Below, piece after piece: positions 7,335 through 15,990 of a DNA stretch of 64,000 nucleotides; within the stretch, counting starts at the first letter, position 1, and each line of letters begins with the position of its first letter. Both the position numbers and the translations under genes were made by a program. The notes below the pieces were generated by a model. It did no database searches. It saw nothing but the letters and a program-made list of their open reading frames with translations, and had not been told where the DNA came from. The DNA lies in assembly GCA_963751615.1 (NCBI GenBank), contig CAVVVG010000005.1, positions 558,001-622,000 of the forward strand, in the 5' to 3' direction. The DNA is from Palsa-892 sp963751615. GTDB lineage: Bacteria; Pseudomonadota; Alphaproteobacteria; Rhizobiales; Xanthobacteraceae.

Positions 7335-8177
7335 ATGAATTATCGCCATTCCTTCCACGCCGGCAACTTCGCGGATGTCGTGAAACATTTCGTTCTCGTT
7401 CGCGTACTGCTCCACCTATTGGGAAAAGACAGCGCGTTTCGCGTTATCGAAACTCACGCAGGCAAAGGTTTGTACGATCTTAAGGGCACCGAAGCGTCTC
7501 GCACAAACGAATGGCATGAAGGCATCGGTAAATTGATAGGCCAACCCCTTACGGAAAGTGCAGCTCAATTAATCGAACCGTATCTTTCGCTAGTGCGTAA
7601 AGAGAACCTTCCAGAAACCCTTCGATACTATCCAGGCTCACCCTCGATCGCGAGCAAGTTATGTCGCACACAGGACCGGATGATCTTTTGCGAATTGCAC
7701 CCAGAGGATTATGCGGCCCTTCATCGGCAATTGAGGAACGATAAACGCGCAAAGGCCGTGGAGATTAATGGATGGACAGCACTTAAAGCCTATCTTCCGC
7801 CGAAGGAGCGGCGCGGCCTGGTCTTGATCGACCCCGCATTCGAAGAAGCGGATGAATTTGAACATCTCGCGGCCGGTCTGGCATTAGCTCATGGTCGGTG
7901 GGAACGCGGAATTTACCTGCTCTGGTATCCCATCAAAGATACAGGCGTTACCCATGCCTTCGAGCAGATCGTCGCCACGCTAGAAATACCCAATATTCTA
8001 AGGATCAAATTTTTCGTCGGTGAGGCGCTGGCTGGTGGACCGCTCAACGCATGCGGAATGATGATCGTAAATCCTCCCTGGGAGCTTGAAAAGCAATTGA
8101 AATTCGTTTTGCCGGCTCTTGCTCAACGTCTTGGACATCAAAACAAGGGCCGCTACAGCCTTGCTTGGATTGCGTGA
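7335..8177 (+). CDS. rlmJ: 23S rRNA (adenine-2030-N6)-methyltransferase RlmJ
   Basis: A 280-residue protein matching RlmJ along its length. The start MNYRHSFHAGNFADVVKH is the family N-terminus, followed by the SAM-binding motif IETHAGKGLYDL and the catalytic (D/N)PPW-type motif in MMIVNPPWEL near residue 240. The enzyme methylates N6 of A2030 in the peptidyl-transferase region of 23S rRNA. It is a single-gene unit in the cytoplasm. Confidence 0.93.
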   Translation: MNYRHSFHAGNFADVVKHFVLVRVLLHLLGKDSAFRVIETHAGKGLYDLKGTEASRTNEWHEGIGKLIGQPLTESAAQLIEPYLSLVRKENLPETLRYYPGSPSIASKLCRTQDRMIFCELHPEDYAALHRQLRNDKRAKAVEINGWTALKAYLPPKERRGLVLIDPAFEEADEFEHLAAGLALAHGRWERGIYLLWYPIKDTGVTHAFEQIVATLEIPNILRIKFFVGEALAGGPLNACGMMIVNPPWELEKQLKFVLPALAQRLGHQNKGRYSLAWIA

Positions 8178-8384
8178 TGAATTCCCCGACCAAACAAACT
8201 GCCAGACCAAATGCCGCTTTTCAGAATTACATGAATGTCATAGGAAAGAGCCGCAACGATCGGGAAGCCTGTCGCCATTCGAACGCTTTTTTTTGAAGTC
8301 GAACCGGGCAATATCGGCAAAGGTCCAAAGATCGTGAACTAACCCCCACAAGCTGACATACTCTCAAAACAAAAAGGAAATACC

Positions 8385-8990
8385 ATGCTCGTGCTGCGCA
8401 CCTCCACATCATCTCCGTTTGCGCGCAAAATCAGGATCGCAGCCGATATCCTGGGAATAACCGATAAAATCCGACTTGAAGCGACCGATACCCTCGATCC
8501 CAAGGACAGCGTGCGAAAACAAAATCCGCTCGGAAAAATTCCCACTCTAGTCCTCGAGGATGGGAGCACACTTTTCGATTCTCGCGTGATTCTGGAATAT
8601 CTCGACGCGCATGCGGGCGGCGCGCGCATTATTCCGGCTTTCGGCAAAGATCGTTTCGAAGCACTACGTTTGCAAGCATTGGCGGACGGCATTTTGGATG
8701 CTGGAATTTTGCGCGTATACGAAGGGCGTTTTCGGCCCGCGGAAAAACACGAGGACAAGTGGCTTGATCATCAAGCCGACAAAATCAGTCGCACCTTGAC
8801 GACGCTCGAAGAAAATCCGCCCGCTTTCGGGCCGATAATGCATGTCGGCCACATCACGCTTGCTTGCGCATTGAGCTACCTAGATTTTCGCTTTCAAGGC
8901 GAGTGGCGCAGGGGCCATCCCAAGCTCGTGAAATGGCTCGACGAATTCGCAGCGAAAGTGCCGAGTTTTGCAAACACAAAACCGCATTAA
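8385..8990 (+). CDS. Glutathione S-transferase family protein
   Basis: A 201-residue protein with the N-terminal thioredoxin-like GST domain and the C-terminal helical domain. The N-terminal part has a Ser-rich active-site region (TSTSSPFARKIRIAA), the cis-proline motif NPLGKIPTLVLEDG and the glutathione-binding EDG.TLFDSRVILEYLD. The substrate cannot be inferred. It is followed by a strong two-way terminator. The 207 bases before it hold no gene that I can support. Confidence 0.9.
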   Translation: MLVLRTSTSSPFARKIRIAADILGITDKIRLEATDTLDPKDSVRKQNPLGKIPTLVLEDGSTLFDSRVILEYLDAHAGGARIIPAFGKDRFEALRLQALADGILDAGILRVYEGRFRPAEKHEDKWLDHQADKISRTLTTLEENPPAFGPIMHVGHITLACALSYLDFRFQGEWRRGHPKLVKWLDEFAAKVPSFANTKPH

Positions 8991-9004
8991 ACTGCGCTGC
9001 GAAG

Positions 9005-9036
9005 AAAAAAGCCCTGAGCATCGCTTGGGCTTTTTT
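9005..9036. terminator. Bidirectional rho-independent terminator
   Basis: AAAAAAGCCC (9005-9014) pairs with GGGCTTTTTT (9027-9036) around a 12-base loop, with a T-run on both strands. It sits between the convergent GST gene and the beta-barrel gene and can serve both. Confidence 0.9.
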
Positions 9037-9050
9037 AGGACTCAAATAGA

Positions 9051-9707
9051 TTAATAGCGCGAGTAGACCGGACCGCCGAAAAGATAGTTGATGCCAAGCT
9101 TCACTGTGTTCGTCTTCAGGTCCACATTCGTGGGTACGGCAAGTGAATAATTTTCACTACCATAATCGGCATAGAGATATTCGATCTTGGTCGACCAATT
9201 CGGAGCGAAAGCATATTCAACGCCCGCACCGAGAGTCCAACCCACGTGCAGTTTGTCATCATGGAAACCCGCGAAATCGGTCGCGCTGTTATGGGCCCAG
9301 GCGAAACCGCCCGTACCATAGGCCATCAGGCGATCAGTGGTGTAGCCGAGACGCGCACGAGCTGAGCCGGTTAGGTTCGCCTTCGAACTCGCAAGCGGTA
9401 CACCGCCGCCGTTACTACTGTTAAGGTCGGCACCAGAGATGTCGCCCTCAAAACCGAACACCCAATTCGGCGAGAATTGCCAATTGTATCCGATCTGGCC
9501 ACCACCGAACCATCCATCCGGACTTAAATTCTCCGCGTCGCCCCAACCGTAGCCGACGTGACCGCCGGCGTAGAAGCCGGTCCAATTAAAAATCGGCAGC
9601 GAAGCAGCTCTGTATACAGGAGCGCGCAACGGCGTGTCGGCAGCGATGGCGGGGGTTGCGGCGGAGAGAGCTGCAATCGCAACGGCGGAAAGAAGTAGCC
9701 TTTTCAT
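9051..9707 (-). CDS. Outer-membrane beta-barrel protein (Omp25/31-like)
   Basis: A 218-residue outer-membrane protein. It has a signal peptide (MKRLLLSAVAIAALSAATPA, cleavage after AIA), the family start FNWTGFYAGGHVGYGWG, alternating strands typical of an eight-stranded barrel, and a C-terminal strand ending in an aromatic residue (FGGPVYSRY). Proteins of this type are abundant in rhizobial outer membranes; a structural role is likely and a specific transport role is not evident. A frameshifted relative lies just upstream on the same strand. Confidence 0.9.
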   Translation of the reverse strand: MKRLLLSAVAIAALSAATPAIAADTPLRAPVYRAASLPIFNWTGFYAGGHVGYGWGDAENLSPDGWFGGGQIGYNWQFSPNWVFGFEGDISGADLNSSNGGGVPLASSKANLTGSARARLGYTTDRLMAYGTGGFAWAHNSATDFAGFHDDKLHVGWTLGAGVEYAFAPNWSTKIEYLYADYGSENYSLAVPTNVDLKTNTVKLGINYLFGGPVYSRY

Positions 9708-9872
9708 GAATGAACTCCACTTTGTTTTTTTGAGATTCGAGCCGATACGTTTTTCTAAAGAGCCCCTCCCGCAAAGCGGTGACCTATCTGCAACGCGGCA
9801 AAAAATTAGCCAAACCTAGACGCACAACAACTTCGTATGCTCCATAAAGAACAAGCTTTTCTCCTCCGAGAT

Positions 9873-10497
9873 TTAGAACCTGTAGTTAATGCCACCGCGC
9901 AAGAGATTAGTGTTATAGCCGACACTTCGTGGACCAAGAATCGATTGGTAAGTCTCATCGTTCAAGTTGACGTAAAGATATTCGAGTTTTGCGGAAACGT
10001 TTGACGAGAGCATCGCTTCCACGCCGCCGCCCATCGTCCATCCCCAATGCGAACTCTCTGTTGGAGAGTCCAGCGATTTCGAGATCTCCGCGGCCATAGG
10101 CGAGACCGCCTGTGGCGTAAAACATCACGCGATCGATAGAATAACCGAGGCGCGCCCGCATAGTGCCGAGATAATCGACACCGAATTTCGCGGTACCTAC
10201 TTTATCATCGATCGACGTGAACGTGATGTCGCTCTCGACACCAAGCACAACCGACGATGAAACCTGAATATTGTAACCGGCCTGCAGACCTCCGAGAAAT
10301 CCGTCGGCATTACCACCAATCGCTGAACCCCAACCATAGCCAGCATAAGCACCCACGTAGAATCCGGTCCAATTGAAGAGCGAATTTACCACTTCGGGCT
10401 GAACGTAAGTCGGCTGCCGCTGAAGCGGCAGATCACCCGCAAGAGAATGCGTTGCAGTCGCCAATAAGGCGCCTACCCCAAACAGCAGCCTTTTCAT
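9873..10497 (-). pseudogene. Outer-membrane beta-barrel protein, frameshifted
   Basis: A second Omp25/31-like gene. The N-terminal part in one frame has a signal peptide (MKRLLFGVGALLATATHSLA) and FNWTGFYVGAYAGYGWG and is barrel-like as far as LEIAGLSNRE. The rest (SSHWGWTMGGGVEAML, then ...LLRGGINYRF with its terminal aromatic) is in the +1 frame. The shift lies near 10051-10062, at a CTCTCT run, and one base removed there would restore a protein of about 208 residues. No other lesion is seen, so this is either a very recent mutation or a sequencing error. Confidence 0.8.
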
Positions 10498-10690
10498 GCT
10501 GCTTCTCCCCCTGTCCCGATCTTTCAATTGACCCCACAGTTGGTAATTTAAACTTTTCGAATAATTGCGTCTTGTCTTCGCGACCAAAAACGCGTTTCTC
10601 TTTTCAGACATGGATAAAAAAGCGTTTACAAAAGACGCTAGCCTAACCCGAAAAAGGCAAAACAACGGCAATTGTTCGCCGCGAGTTTGA

Positions 10691-12697
10691 ATGCTGATCC
10701 CGATGGAAAAAAAACGTCTCGATATCGATCCGGAAACCGACCTTTCCATCGAAACGGAAGAGAACGCTGAGAACCAGGCGCCGATTGATTTGCCAATAGA
10801 AAATTTGTCCGACGATAAACCCGCAGACGCCGATGTCGCGATCGGGATTGCGGCAATCCAAAAATTTCAAAAACTAGCGCCAGCCACTCCGGGCGTTTAT
10901 CGTATGGTGGATGGCAAGGGAACGGTACTTTATGTAGGCAAGGCAAAGAGCATCGCCAAAAGGGTGGCCTCATACACTCGCGACTACGGCCATAACAATC
11001 GCATCGCACGAATGATCGCAGCCACCGTGACGATGGAATTTATTTCTACCGCGACGGAAACCGAAGCGCTCTTGCTCGAGGCCAATCTTATCAAGCGCTT
11101 CATGCCACGCTTCAACGTCTTGTTGCGCGACGACAAATCCTTCCCGTATATTTTGATCACGCGTGGCCATCTGGCTCCGCAGATTTTGAAACATAGAGGG
11201 GCGCGTAATCGCCCGGGTGATTATTATGGTCCCTTCGCGGCCGCAGGGGCCGTCAATCGCACCCTTACGGCACTGGAGCGCGCATTTTTGCTCCGCTCTT
11301 GCTCCGACGCTTTCTACGATAGCCGCACGCGGCCATGTCTTTTGTTCCAGATCAAACGTTGCAGCGCTCCTTGCACCGGCGAAATTGCGTTGCCTGACTA
11401 CAACCATTTTGTCGATGAAGCGCGAAATTTTCTTTCTGGAAAAAGCCTGAACATTAAAGAAACGCTCGCCGAAGAAATGGAGAAGGCATCGGCCACCCTT
11501 GACTTCGAACGTGCTGCAGCGCTCCGCGATCGATTGGAAGCACTATCTTTGATTCAATCGAATCAAGGTATCCATCCTCGTTCGGTCGATAATGCCGACA
11601 TTTTTGCCTGCTACCAGCAAGGCGGCATCACCTGTATCGAAGTATTTTTCATAAGGAATTACCAGAACTGGGGAGATTGCGCTTATTACCCGCGTGCCGA
11701 TCGATCCCTGGATGCAAGTGAAGTGTTGGAAAGCTTTCTTCCACAATTTTACGAAAGCCGGACTGCGCCAAGTTGTGTGCTGCTGTCGCACGAAATCAAG
11801 GAGCACGACCTGCTTACCGACGCGCTGACGGTAAAATCGGATCATCGTGTCGAGGTTATGGTACCGCAACGCGGCGAGAAACGCGAACTTATCGAACATG
11901 CACTTCTGAACGCACGTTCCGCACTCGGCCGTCGACTTGCAGAATCTTCATCGCAAACGAAACTTTTAAAGGCGTTGGCTGAAACGTTCGAACTTTCTCG
12001 GCCGCCGCGGCGCATCGAGGTTTACGACAATTCTCATATTCAGGGTTCGAATCCGGTTGGGGTAATGATCGTGGCGGGTCCGGGAGGTTTTTTGAAAGGG
12101 CAATACCGCAAGTTCAATATAAAATCGGAAGATATCGCGCGCGGTGACGATTTCGGTATGATGCGCGAAGTACTGCAGCGCCGCTTCAAACGATTACAAC
12201 AAGAGAACCCGCTCGCGGAAGCCTCGAAAGACGAAATCGATCCCCTTTGGCCAGATCTCATCGTGCTCGATGGGGGCCAGGGTCAGCTATCTGCAGCTCG
12301 AGACGTTCTTGCTGAACTTGGCATCGAAGAATTGCCCGTGCTGGCGGTAGCCAAAGGACAGGACCGGGATGCCGGACGCGAAACTATTTACATGCGTGGA
12401 CACGAACCGTTTCGTTTACCGCCCCGGGACCCTGTGCTTTATTTCATCGAAAGACTCCGCGACGAAGCGCATCGTTTCGCCATAGGCTCCCATCGCGGCA
12501 AGCGAAAAAGGGATATTGCACGCTCCGGCCTGCAGGAAATCTTAGGCATTGGTCCTACACGCAAGCGTGCATTATTGCGACATTTTGGAACTCTAAGCGC
12601 AGTTGAGGGCGCGAGCATTTCGGATCTTGAGAAAGTGCCAGGTATCAGCGCTGCCACAGCGCACGCGATCTACGATTTCTTCCATTCAAATGGCTGA
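10691..12697 (+). CDS. uvrC: UvrABC excinuclease subunit C
   Basis: A 668-residue UvrC, the nuclease that makes both incisions in nucleotide excision repair. Domain order is as in the family: GIY-YIG nuclease (PGVYRMVDGKGTVLYVGKAK, about residues 65-140), Cys-rich region (RPCLLFQIKRCSAPCTG), UVR motif (ATLDFERAAALRDRLE), RNase H-like endonuclease domain (IEVYDNSHIQGSNPVG and LIVLDGGQGQL), and C-terminal HhH motifs (GIGPTRKRALLRHFG, KVPGISAATA). An acidic extension of about 60 residues precedes the nuclease domain. The start may be 10691 or the ATG at 10703. Confidence 0.96.
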   Translation: MLIPMEKKRLDIDPETDLSIETEENAENQAPIDLPIENLSDDKPADADVAIGIAAIQKFQKLAPATPGVYRMVDGKGTVLYVGKAKSIAKRVASYTRDYGHNNRIARMIAATVTMEFISTATETEALLLEANLIKRFMPRFNVLLRDDKSFPYILITRGHLAPQILKHRGARNRPGDYYGPFAAAGAVNRTLTALERAFLLRSCSDAFYDSRTRPCLLFQIKRCSAPCTGEIALPDYNHFVDEARNFLSGKSLNIKETLAEEMEKASATLDFERAAALRDRLEALSLIQSNQGIHPRSVDNADIFACYQQGGITCIEVFFIRNYQNWGDCAYYPRADRSLDASEVLESFLPQFYESRTAPSCVLLSHEIKEHDLLTDALTVKSDHRVEVMVPQRGEKRELIEHALLNARSALGRRLAESSSQTKLLKALAETFELSRPPRRIEVYDNSHIQGSNPVGVMIVAGPGGFLKGQYRKFNIKSEDIARGDDFGMMREVLQRRFKRLQQENPLAEASKDEIDPLWPDLIVLDGGQGQLSAARDVLAELGIEELPVLAVAKGQDRDAGRETIYMRGHEPFRLPPRDPVLYFIERLRDEAHRFAIGSHRGKRKRDIARSGLQEILGIGPTRKRALLRHFGTLSAVEGASISDLEKVPGISAATAHAIYDFFHSNG

Positions 12698-12773
12698 ATT
12701 ATCGATATCTATATTCTCGTCGTATTGACAGAGCGTTTTTGTGTTAACTTTACATTCCTGGATCTGAAAGGCG

Positions 12774-13394
12774 ATGGACCACGTGACAAATCCGTCGAGA
12801 AGCTCACCGCCCGTCGACGAAAAGGTCTTCGCGGTTCCGAACCTTTTGACATACGGACGCATTATCGCCGTACCGGTAATCGCGGCTTGCCTATTTTGGG
12901 TCGCAGTTTTCAGCGGCGGGCTTTGGCTGCGTTGGTTGGCTCTGGCGATTTTCATCGCGGCCGGAATTACGGACCTGGTCGACGGCTGGTATGCGCGCCG
13001 CTTTGGCCAGTTGAGTACGCTCGGCCGCATGCTCGATCCGATAGCCGACAAACTCTTAGTAGGCGCCTGCCTTTTCATGTTGGCAGCAGAAGATACCATC
13101 AAAGGCTGGTCGCTCTGGGCGGCCCTAATCATCTTATGCCGCGAAATTCTTGTTTCCGGCATGCGCGAATATCTTGCTGGACTCAGGGTAAGCTTGCCCG
13201 TTTCGCAGCTAGGAAAATGGAAAACGTTTTTACAACTTCTCGCTATTGGCTTCCTGCTTGCGGGTGAAGCAGGCGATAAAATCCTGCCCCAGACAACGCA
13301 GATCGGCCTCACCTTGCTTTGGCTATCAGCGCTTCTTACCCTTTATACAGGGTTTGATTATTTCCGTGCGGGCGCACGGCATCTCGTATCGTAA
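12774..13394 (+). CDS. pgsA: CDP-diacylglycerol-glycerol-3-phosphate 3-phosphatidyltransferase
   Basis: A 206-residue integral membrane enzyme that makes phosphatidylglycerophosphate, the committed step to phosphatidylglycerol and cardiolipin. The CDP-alcohol phosphotransferase signature DG-x2-AR-x8-G-x3-D-x3-D is complete in DGWYARRFGQLSTLGRMLDP followed by IAD. Several membrane helices flank it, and a second conserved segment is ILCREILVSGMREYLAG. It follows uvrC on the same strand and is followed six bases later by moaD, a gene order seen in other alphaproteobacteria. Confidence 0.94.
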   Translation: MDHVTNPSRSSPPVDEKVFAVPNLLTYGRIIAVPVIAACLFWVAVFSGGLWLRWLALAIFIAAGITDLVDGWYARRFGQLSTLGRMLDPIADKLLVGACLFMLAAEDTIKGWSLWAALIILCREILVSGMREYLAGLRVSLPVSQLGKWKTFLQLLAIGFLLAGEAGDKILPQTTQIGLTLLWLSALLTLYTGFDYFRAGARHLVS

Positions 13395-13400
13395 TTGACA

Positions 13401-13652
13401 ATGAAAATTCTTTACTTCGCCTGGATCCGCGAACGGATCGGAAAGCCAGAGGAGGATATACAACCGCCGCCGTCCATCGCGACAATCGGCGAACTTATGG
13501 AATGGTTGAAAGGACGCGGCGAGGAATACGCCTATGCCTTCGACAATCCCAAAATAATACGCAGCGCAATCGACAAAATTCATGTAAAGCCTACGGCGAA
13601 AATTGCCAAAGCGCGCGAGATTGCCTTTTTCCCACCCATGACGGGCGGCTAA
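13401..13652 (+). CDS. moaD: Molybdopterin synthase small subunit MoaD
   Basis: An 83-residue ubiquitin-fold protein. MoaD carries sulfur as a C-terminal thiocarboxylate and donates it to cyclic pyranopterin monophosphate within the MoaD-MoaE complex. The C-terminus FFPPMTGG supplies the required Gly-Gly. The fold markers MKILYFAWIRERIG and a final KAREIAFFPP are typical. The start is taken at the ATG at 13401 rather than the in-frame TTG six bases earlier. It lies between pgsA and moaE. Confidence 0.93.
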   Translation: MKILYFAWIRERIGKPEEDIQPPPSIATIGELMEWLKGRGEEYAYAFDNPKIIRSAIDKIHVKPTAKIAKAREIAFFPPMTGG

Positions 13653-13691
13653 CTGCTTACTTCGTGCGCAAACCCGACCTATAGTTGGTTT

Positions 13692-14162
13692 ATGAGTGTC
13701 CGCATCACCGAAGCACCGATCGACATCGCCCACGAGACAAACGAATTATCTCGCGAACGGGAAAATATTGGAGCGGTTGTCACATTCACAGGAATTTGCC
13801 GTGGCAAAGAGAATGGCGATCCGATCGCCGCCTTAATACTCGAACATTATCCCGGCATGGCTGAAGCGGAGATCGAGCGGCATATTGAAAATGCGAAATC
13901 ACGCTGGCCCGTGCTCGACGTACATGTGGTTCACCGTATCGGCCGCATCAAATCTGGTGAAGCAATCGTGTTTGTCGCAACGGCATCGGAGCATCGGCAA
14001 GCCGCTTTTTCAGCTGCCGAGTTTCTCATGGATTATTTGAAAACCCACGCACCCTTTTGGAAAAAAGTCGAAGGGTTGGATGGCCTCCATTGGATCGAAG
14101 CCCGCGCCACGGACGATACCGCAGCGGGACGTTGGGATACCAAACGCAATGGCGTGGAATAA
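13692..14162 (+). CDS. moaE: Molybdopterin synthase catalytic subunit MoaE
   Basis: A 156-residue MoaE, the large subunit that converts precursor Z to molybdopterin using MoaD sulfur. Typical blocks are visible: GAVVTFTGICRG near the N-terminus, LEHYPGMAEAEI, VHRIGRIKSGEAIVFVA, SEHRQAAFSAAEFLMDYLKT and PFWKKVEG with the catalytic lysine. Together with moaD it shows that the organism makes molybdenum cofactor, though no molybdoenzyme is in the window. Confidence 0.95.
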   Translation: MSVRITEAPIDIAHETNELSRERENIGAVVTFTGICRGKENGDPIAALILEHYPGMAEAEIERHIENAKSRWPVLDVHVVHRIGRIKSGEAIVFVATASEHRQAAFSAAEFLMDYLKTHAPFWKKVEGLDGLHWIEARATDDTAAGRWDTKRNGVE

Positions 14163-14257
14163 ACGACAATCAGGCGTGGTACATACGAGGGCGATTACTA
14201 GATCGCCTTAGTAGAAAATAATTTCAATAAAAAGTGTCCGCGGCTCGCCGCCCGATT

Positions 14258-14280
14258 GGAAAAATTCGCCCGAGAGGCGA
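14258..14280. terminator. Terminator between moaE and ilvE
   Basis: TCGCC (14266-14270) pairs with GGCGA (14276-14280) around a five-base loop. On the minus strand it follows the ilvE stop by about 19 bases and is trailed by ATTTTTCC; on the plus strand it is trailed by CCTTTT. It probably serves the two converging genes. Confidence 0.65.
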
Positions 14281-14298
14281 CCTTTTGTTGAATCCGGA

Positions 14299-15198
14299 TC
14301 AGGCCGCAGCAGATCGTTGTTTCGGCTGTACTAAGGCGGTGTAATCATCCATCAACTGCTTCGTGATCATGCCCGGCGTGAAACGCCACTTCGCGATTTC
14401 GGAAACCGGTGTGACTTCGGCGGCCGTGCCCGTGATGAAACATTCAGAGAATCCGTCAAGCTCTTCCGGCTTGATGTGGCGTTCTATGATTTCGATGCGG
14501 TGCTTCTTGGCAAGTTCGATCGCCGTGCGCCGCGTGATGCCATCGAGAAAACAGTCCGGCGTAGGCGTGTGAATCTTGTCGTCTTTAACAAAGAAAACGT
14601 TCGCGCCCGTGCATTCGGCAACGAGTCCCCGCCAATCATACATCAACGCGTCAGCATAGCCCTTACGCTCCGCGCGGTGCTTCGAGATTGTACAGATCAT
14701 ATAGAGACCAGAAGCTTTCGCCTTGCAGGGGATCGTTGCCGGATCAGGCCGGCGATATTCGGCGAGATCAAGTCGAATGCCTTTTAAACGTTCCGCCGGA
14801 TCGAAATAGCTCGGCCATTCCCATGACGCGATAGCAAGATGAATCTTGTTGTTCTGTGCCGAGACGCCCATCATTTCCGAACCGCGCCAGGCAACCGGCC
14901 GAACGTATGCGTCCTTTTGCCCGTTTTTTTCGAGTACGAGACGTTTTGCAGCATCAATTTCGGAGACAGAATATGGAATTTCAAAATCGAGCATCTCGGC
15001 GGAGTTTCTCAAACGTTCCGAATGTTCGGAACACTTGAAAATATTGCCGCCGTAAGAGCGTTCGCCTTCAAACACGCAGCTGGCATAATGCAGACCATGC
15101 GAAAGCACATGCAAATTCGCACTCTCCCACGGTACCAACTTGCCATCGTACCAGATGACCCCTGGGCGCTTATCAAAAGGCTCGCCACCAGCTGCCAT
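14299..15198 (-). CDS. ilvE: Branched-chain amino acid aminotransferase
   Basis: A 299-residue class IV PLP aminotransferase that makes or breaks down Leu, Ile and Val using 2-oxoglutarate/glutamate. Family markers: WYDGKLVPWESANLHVLSHG at the N-terminus, the PLP-lysine in KAKASGLYM, ECTGANVFFVKDD and a late GTAAEVTPV motif. The ATG at 15198 is chosen because GGGAG lies seven bases upstream; ATGs at 15204 and 15219 are less well placed. The gene diverges from the MarR-family gene across a 217-base gap with a palindrome in it. Confidence 0.93.
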   Translation of the reverse strand: MAAGGEPFDKRPGVIWYDGKLVPWESANLHVLSHGLHYASCVFEGERSYGGNIFKCSEHSERLRNSAEMLDFEIPYSVSEIDAAKRLVLEKNGQKDAYVRPVAWRGSEMMGVSAQNNKIHLAIASWEWPSYFDPAERLKGIRLDLAEYRRPDPATIPCKAKASGLYMICTISKHRAERKGYADALMYDWRGLVAECTGANVFFVKDDKIHTPTPDCFLDGITRRTAIELAKKHRIEIIERHIKPEELDGFSECFITGTAAEVTPVSEIAKWRFTPGMITKQLMDDYTALVQPKQRSAAA

Positions 15199-15300
15199 AT
15201 TCATTCTCCCGCGGACCACTTTCGCTTGGGCGGTGCGGTCCCTTTTCTGCCAATTTTTCGGGTTTTCCCTAACAGCTCAAACCCGATATGGTTCACTCAA

Positions 15301-15315
15301 TGAGACCGCGTCTCA
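15301..15315. promoter_or_regulatory. 15-bp palindrome, candidate MarR operator
   Basis: TGAGAC-CGC-GTCTCA is a perfect 6-bp inverted repeat with a three-base centre, about midway between the divergent ilvE and MarR-family starts (about 100 bases from each). MarR proteins bind palindromes of this size and often regulate themselves. The assignment is by position and symmetry only. Confidence 0.45.
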
Positions 15316-15415
15316 CTATTTGACGCAACGATCGATCAGACGACCGAGAGGCTTAACGACCGATCATTTCGCCAAAACGTCTTCTGTTGTAACCATCAAA
15401 CCGAAATATATCAAT

Positions 15416-15970
15416 ATGGCTGACATAAACGTCTCAGCGTTATCTTCTCGCCTCGCGGAAGCAGACTCATCCAGTCATGCAGGTCCGGCAGGAGGCCCAG
15501 CATTTGATCTTATTGAGCTTTTGTTTTTCGCCTATCGCGATTTCATTGGTGATGCCGATGAACTTCTTGCTGGCCTGAGCTTTGGGCGCGCTCATCACCG
15601 GGTGCTACATTTCGTCAATCGTCATCCCGGCATGCGTGTCGCGGACCTTTTGGATGTCCTCAAAATTACAAAACAAAGCCTTGGCCGTGTACTACGTGAA
15701 CTGGTCGACAACGGCTATATTATTCAGCACGCTGGACCGGCAGATCGACGTCAACGCTTGCTCTACGTAACGCCCAAAGGCCAAGACCTCGCTCTTCAAC
15801 TTGCGCACTTACAGACAAGGCGGTTTGCACGGGCGCTGAACGAGTGTGGTGAGGGCGCACGCGAAGCAGCCCACCGTTTCCTGGCCGCAATGATCGAACC
15901 ATCGGCGCGAGCTGAAGTTGAAAAACTAATAGCCCGCGCTGATCGCGAATCTAAGGGCGGGATCCGCTAA
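15416..15970 (+). CDS. MarR family transcriptional regulator (PetP-like)
   Basis: A 184-residue winged-helix regulator from the ATG at 15416. The core fits MarR: SFGRAHHRVLHFVNRHPGM, the recognition helix in LLDVLKITKQSLGRVLREL, and the wing in NGYIIQHAGPADRRQRLLYV. It is followed 20 bases later by an OmpR-type response regulator and its kinase. In Rhodobacter capsulatus a MarR-type and an OmpR-type gene are paired in the same way (petP-petR) beside the bc1 genes; here petABC is 15 kb away. The ligand is unknown. Confidence 0.85.
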   Translation: MADINVSALSSRLAEADSSSHAGPAGGPAFDLIELLFFAYRDFIGDADELLAGLSFGRAHHRVLHFVNRHPGMRVADLLDVLKITKQSLGRVLRELVDNGYIIQHAGPADRRQRLLYVTPKGQDLALQLAHLQTRRFARALNECGEGAREAAHRFLAAMIEPSARAEVEKLIARADRESKGGIR

Positions 15971-15990
15971 GGAACAGCCAAGGCACCAAA

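Noticed and set aside
8178..8384. Possible short genes between rlmJ and the GST gene
   Set aside because: Frames on both strands are short, with no ribosome-binding site or family pattern; nothing could be supported.
10621..10639. Hairpin AGCGT...ACGCT with a T-run on the minus strand just upstream of uvrC
   Set aside because: No minus-strand gene ends there; the stem is only 5 bp, so it is not listed as a terminator.
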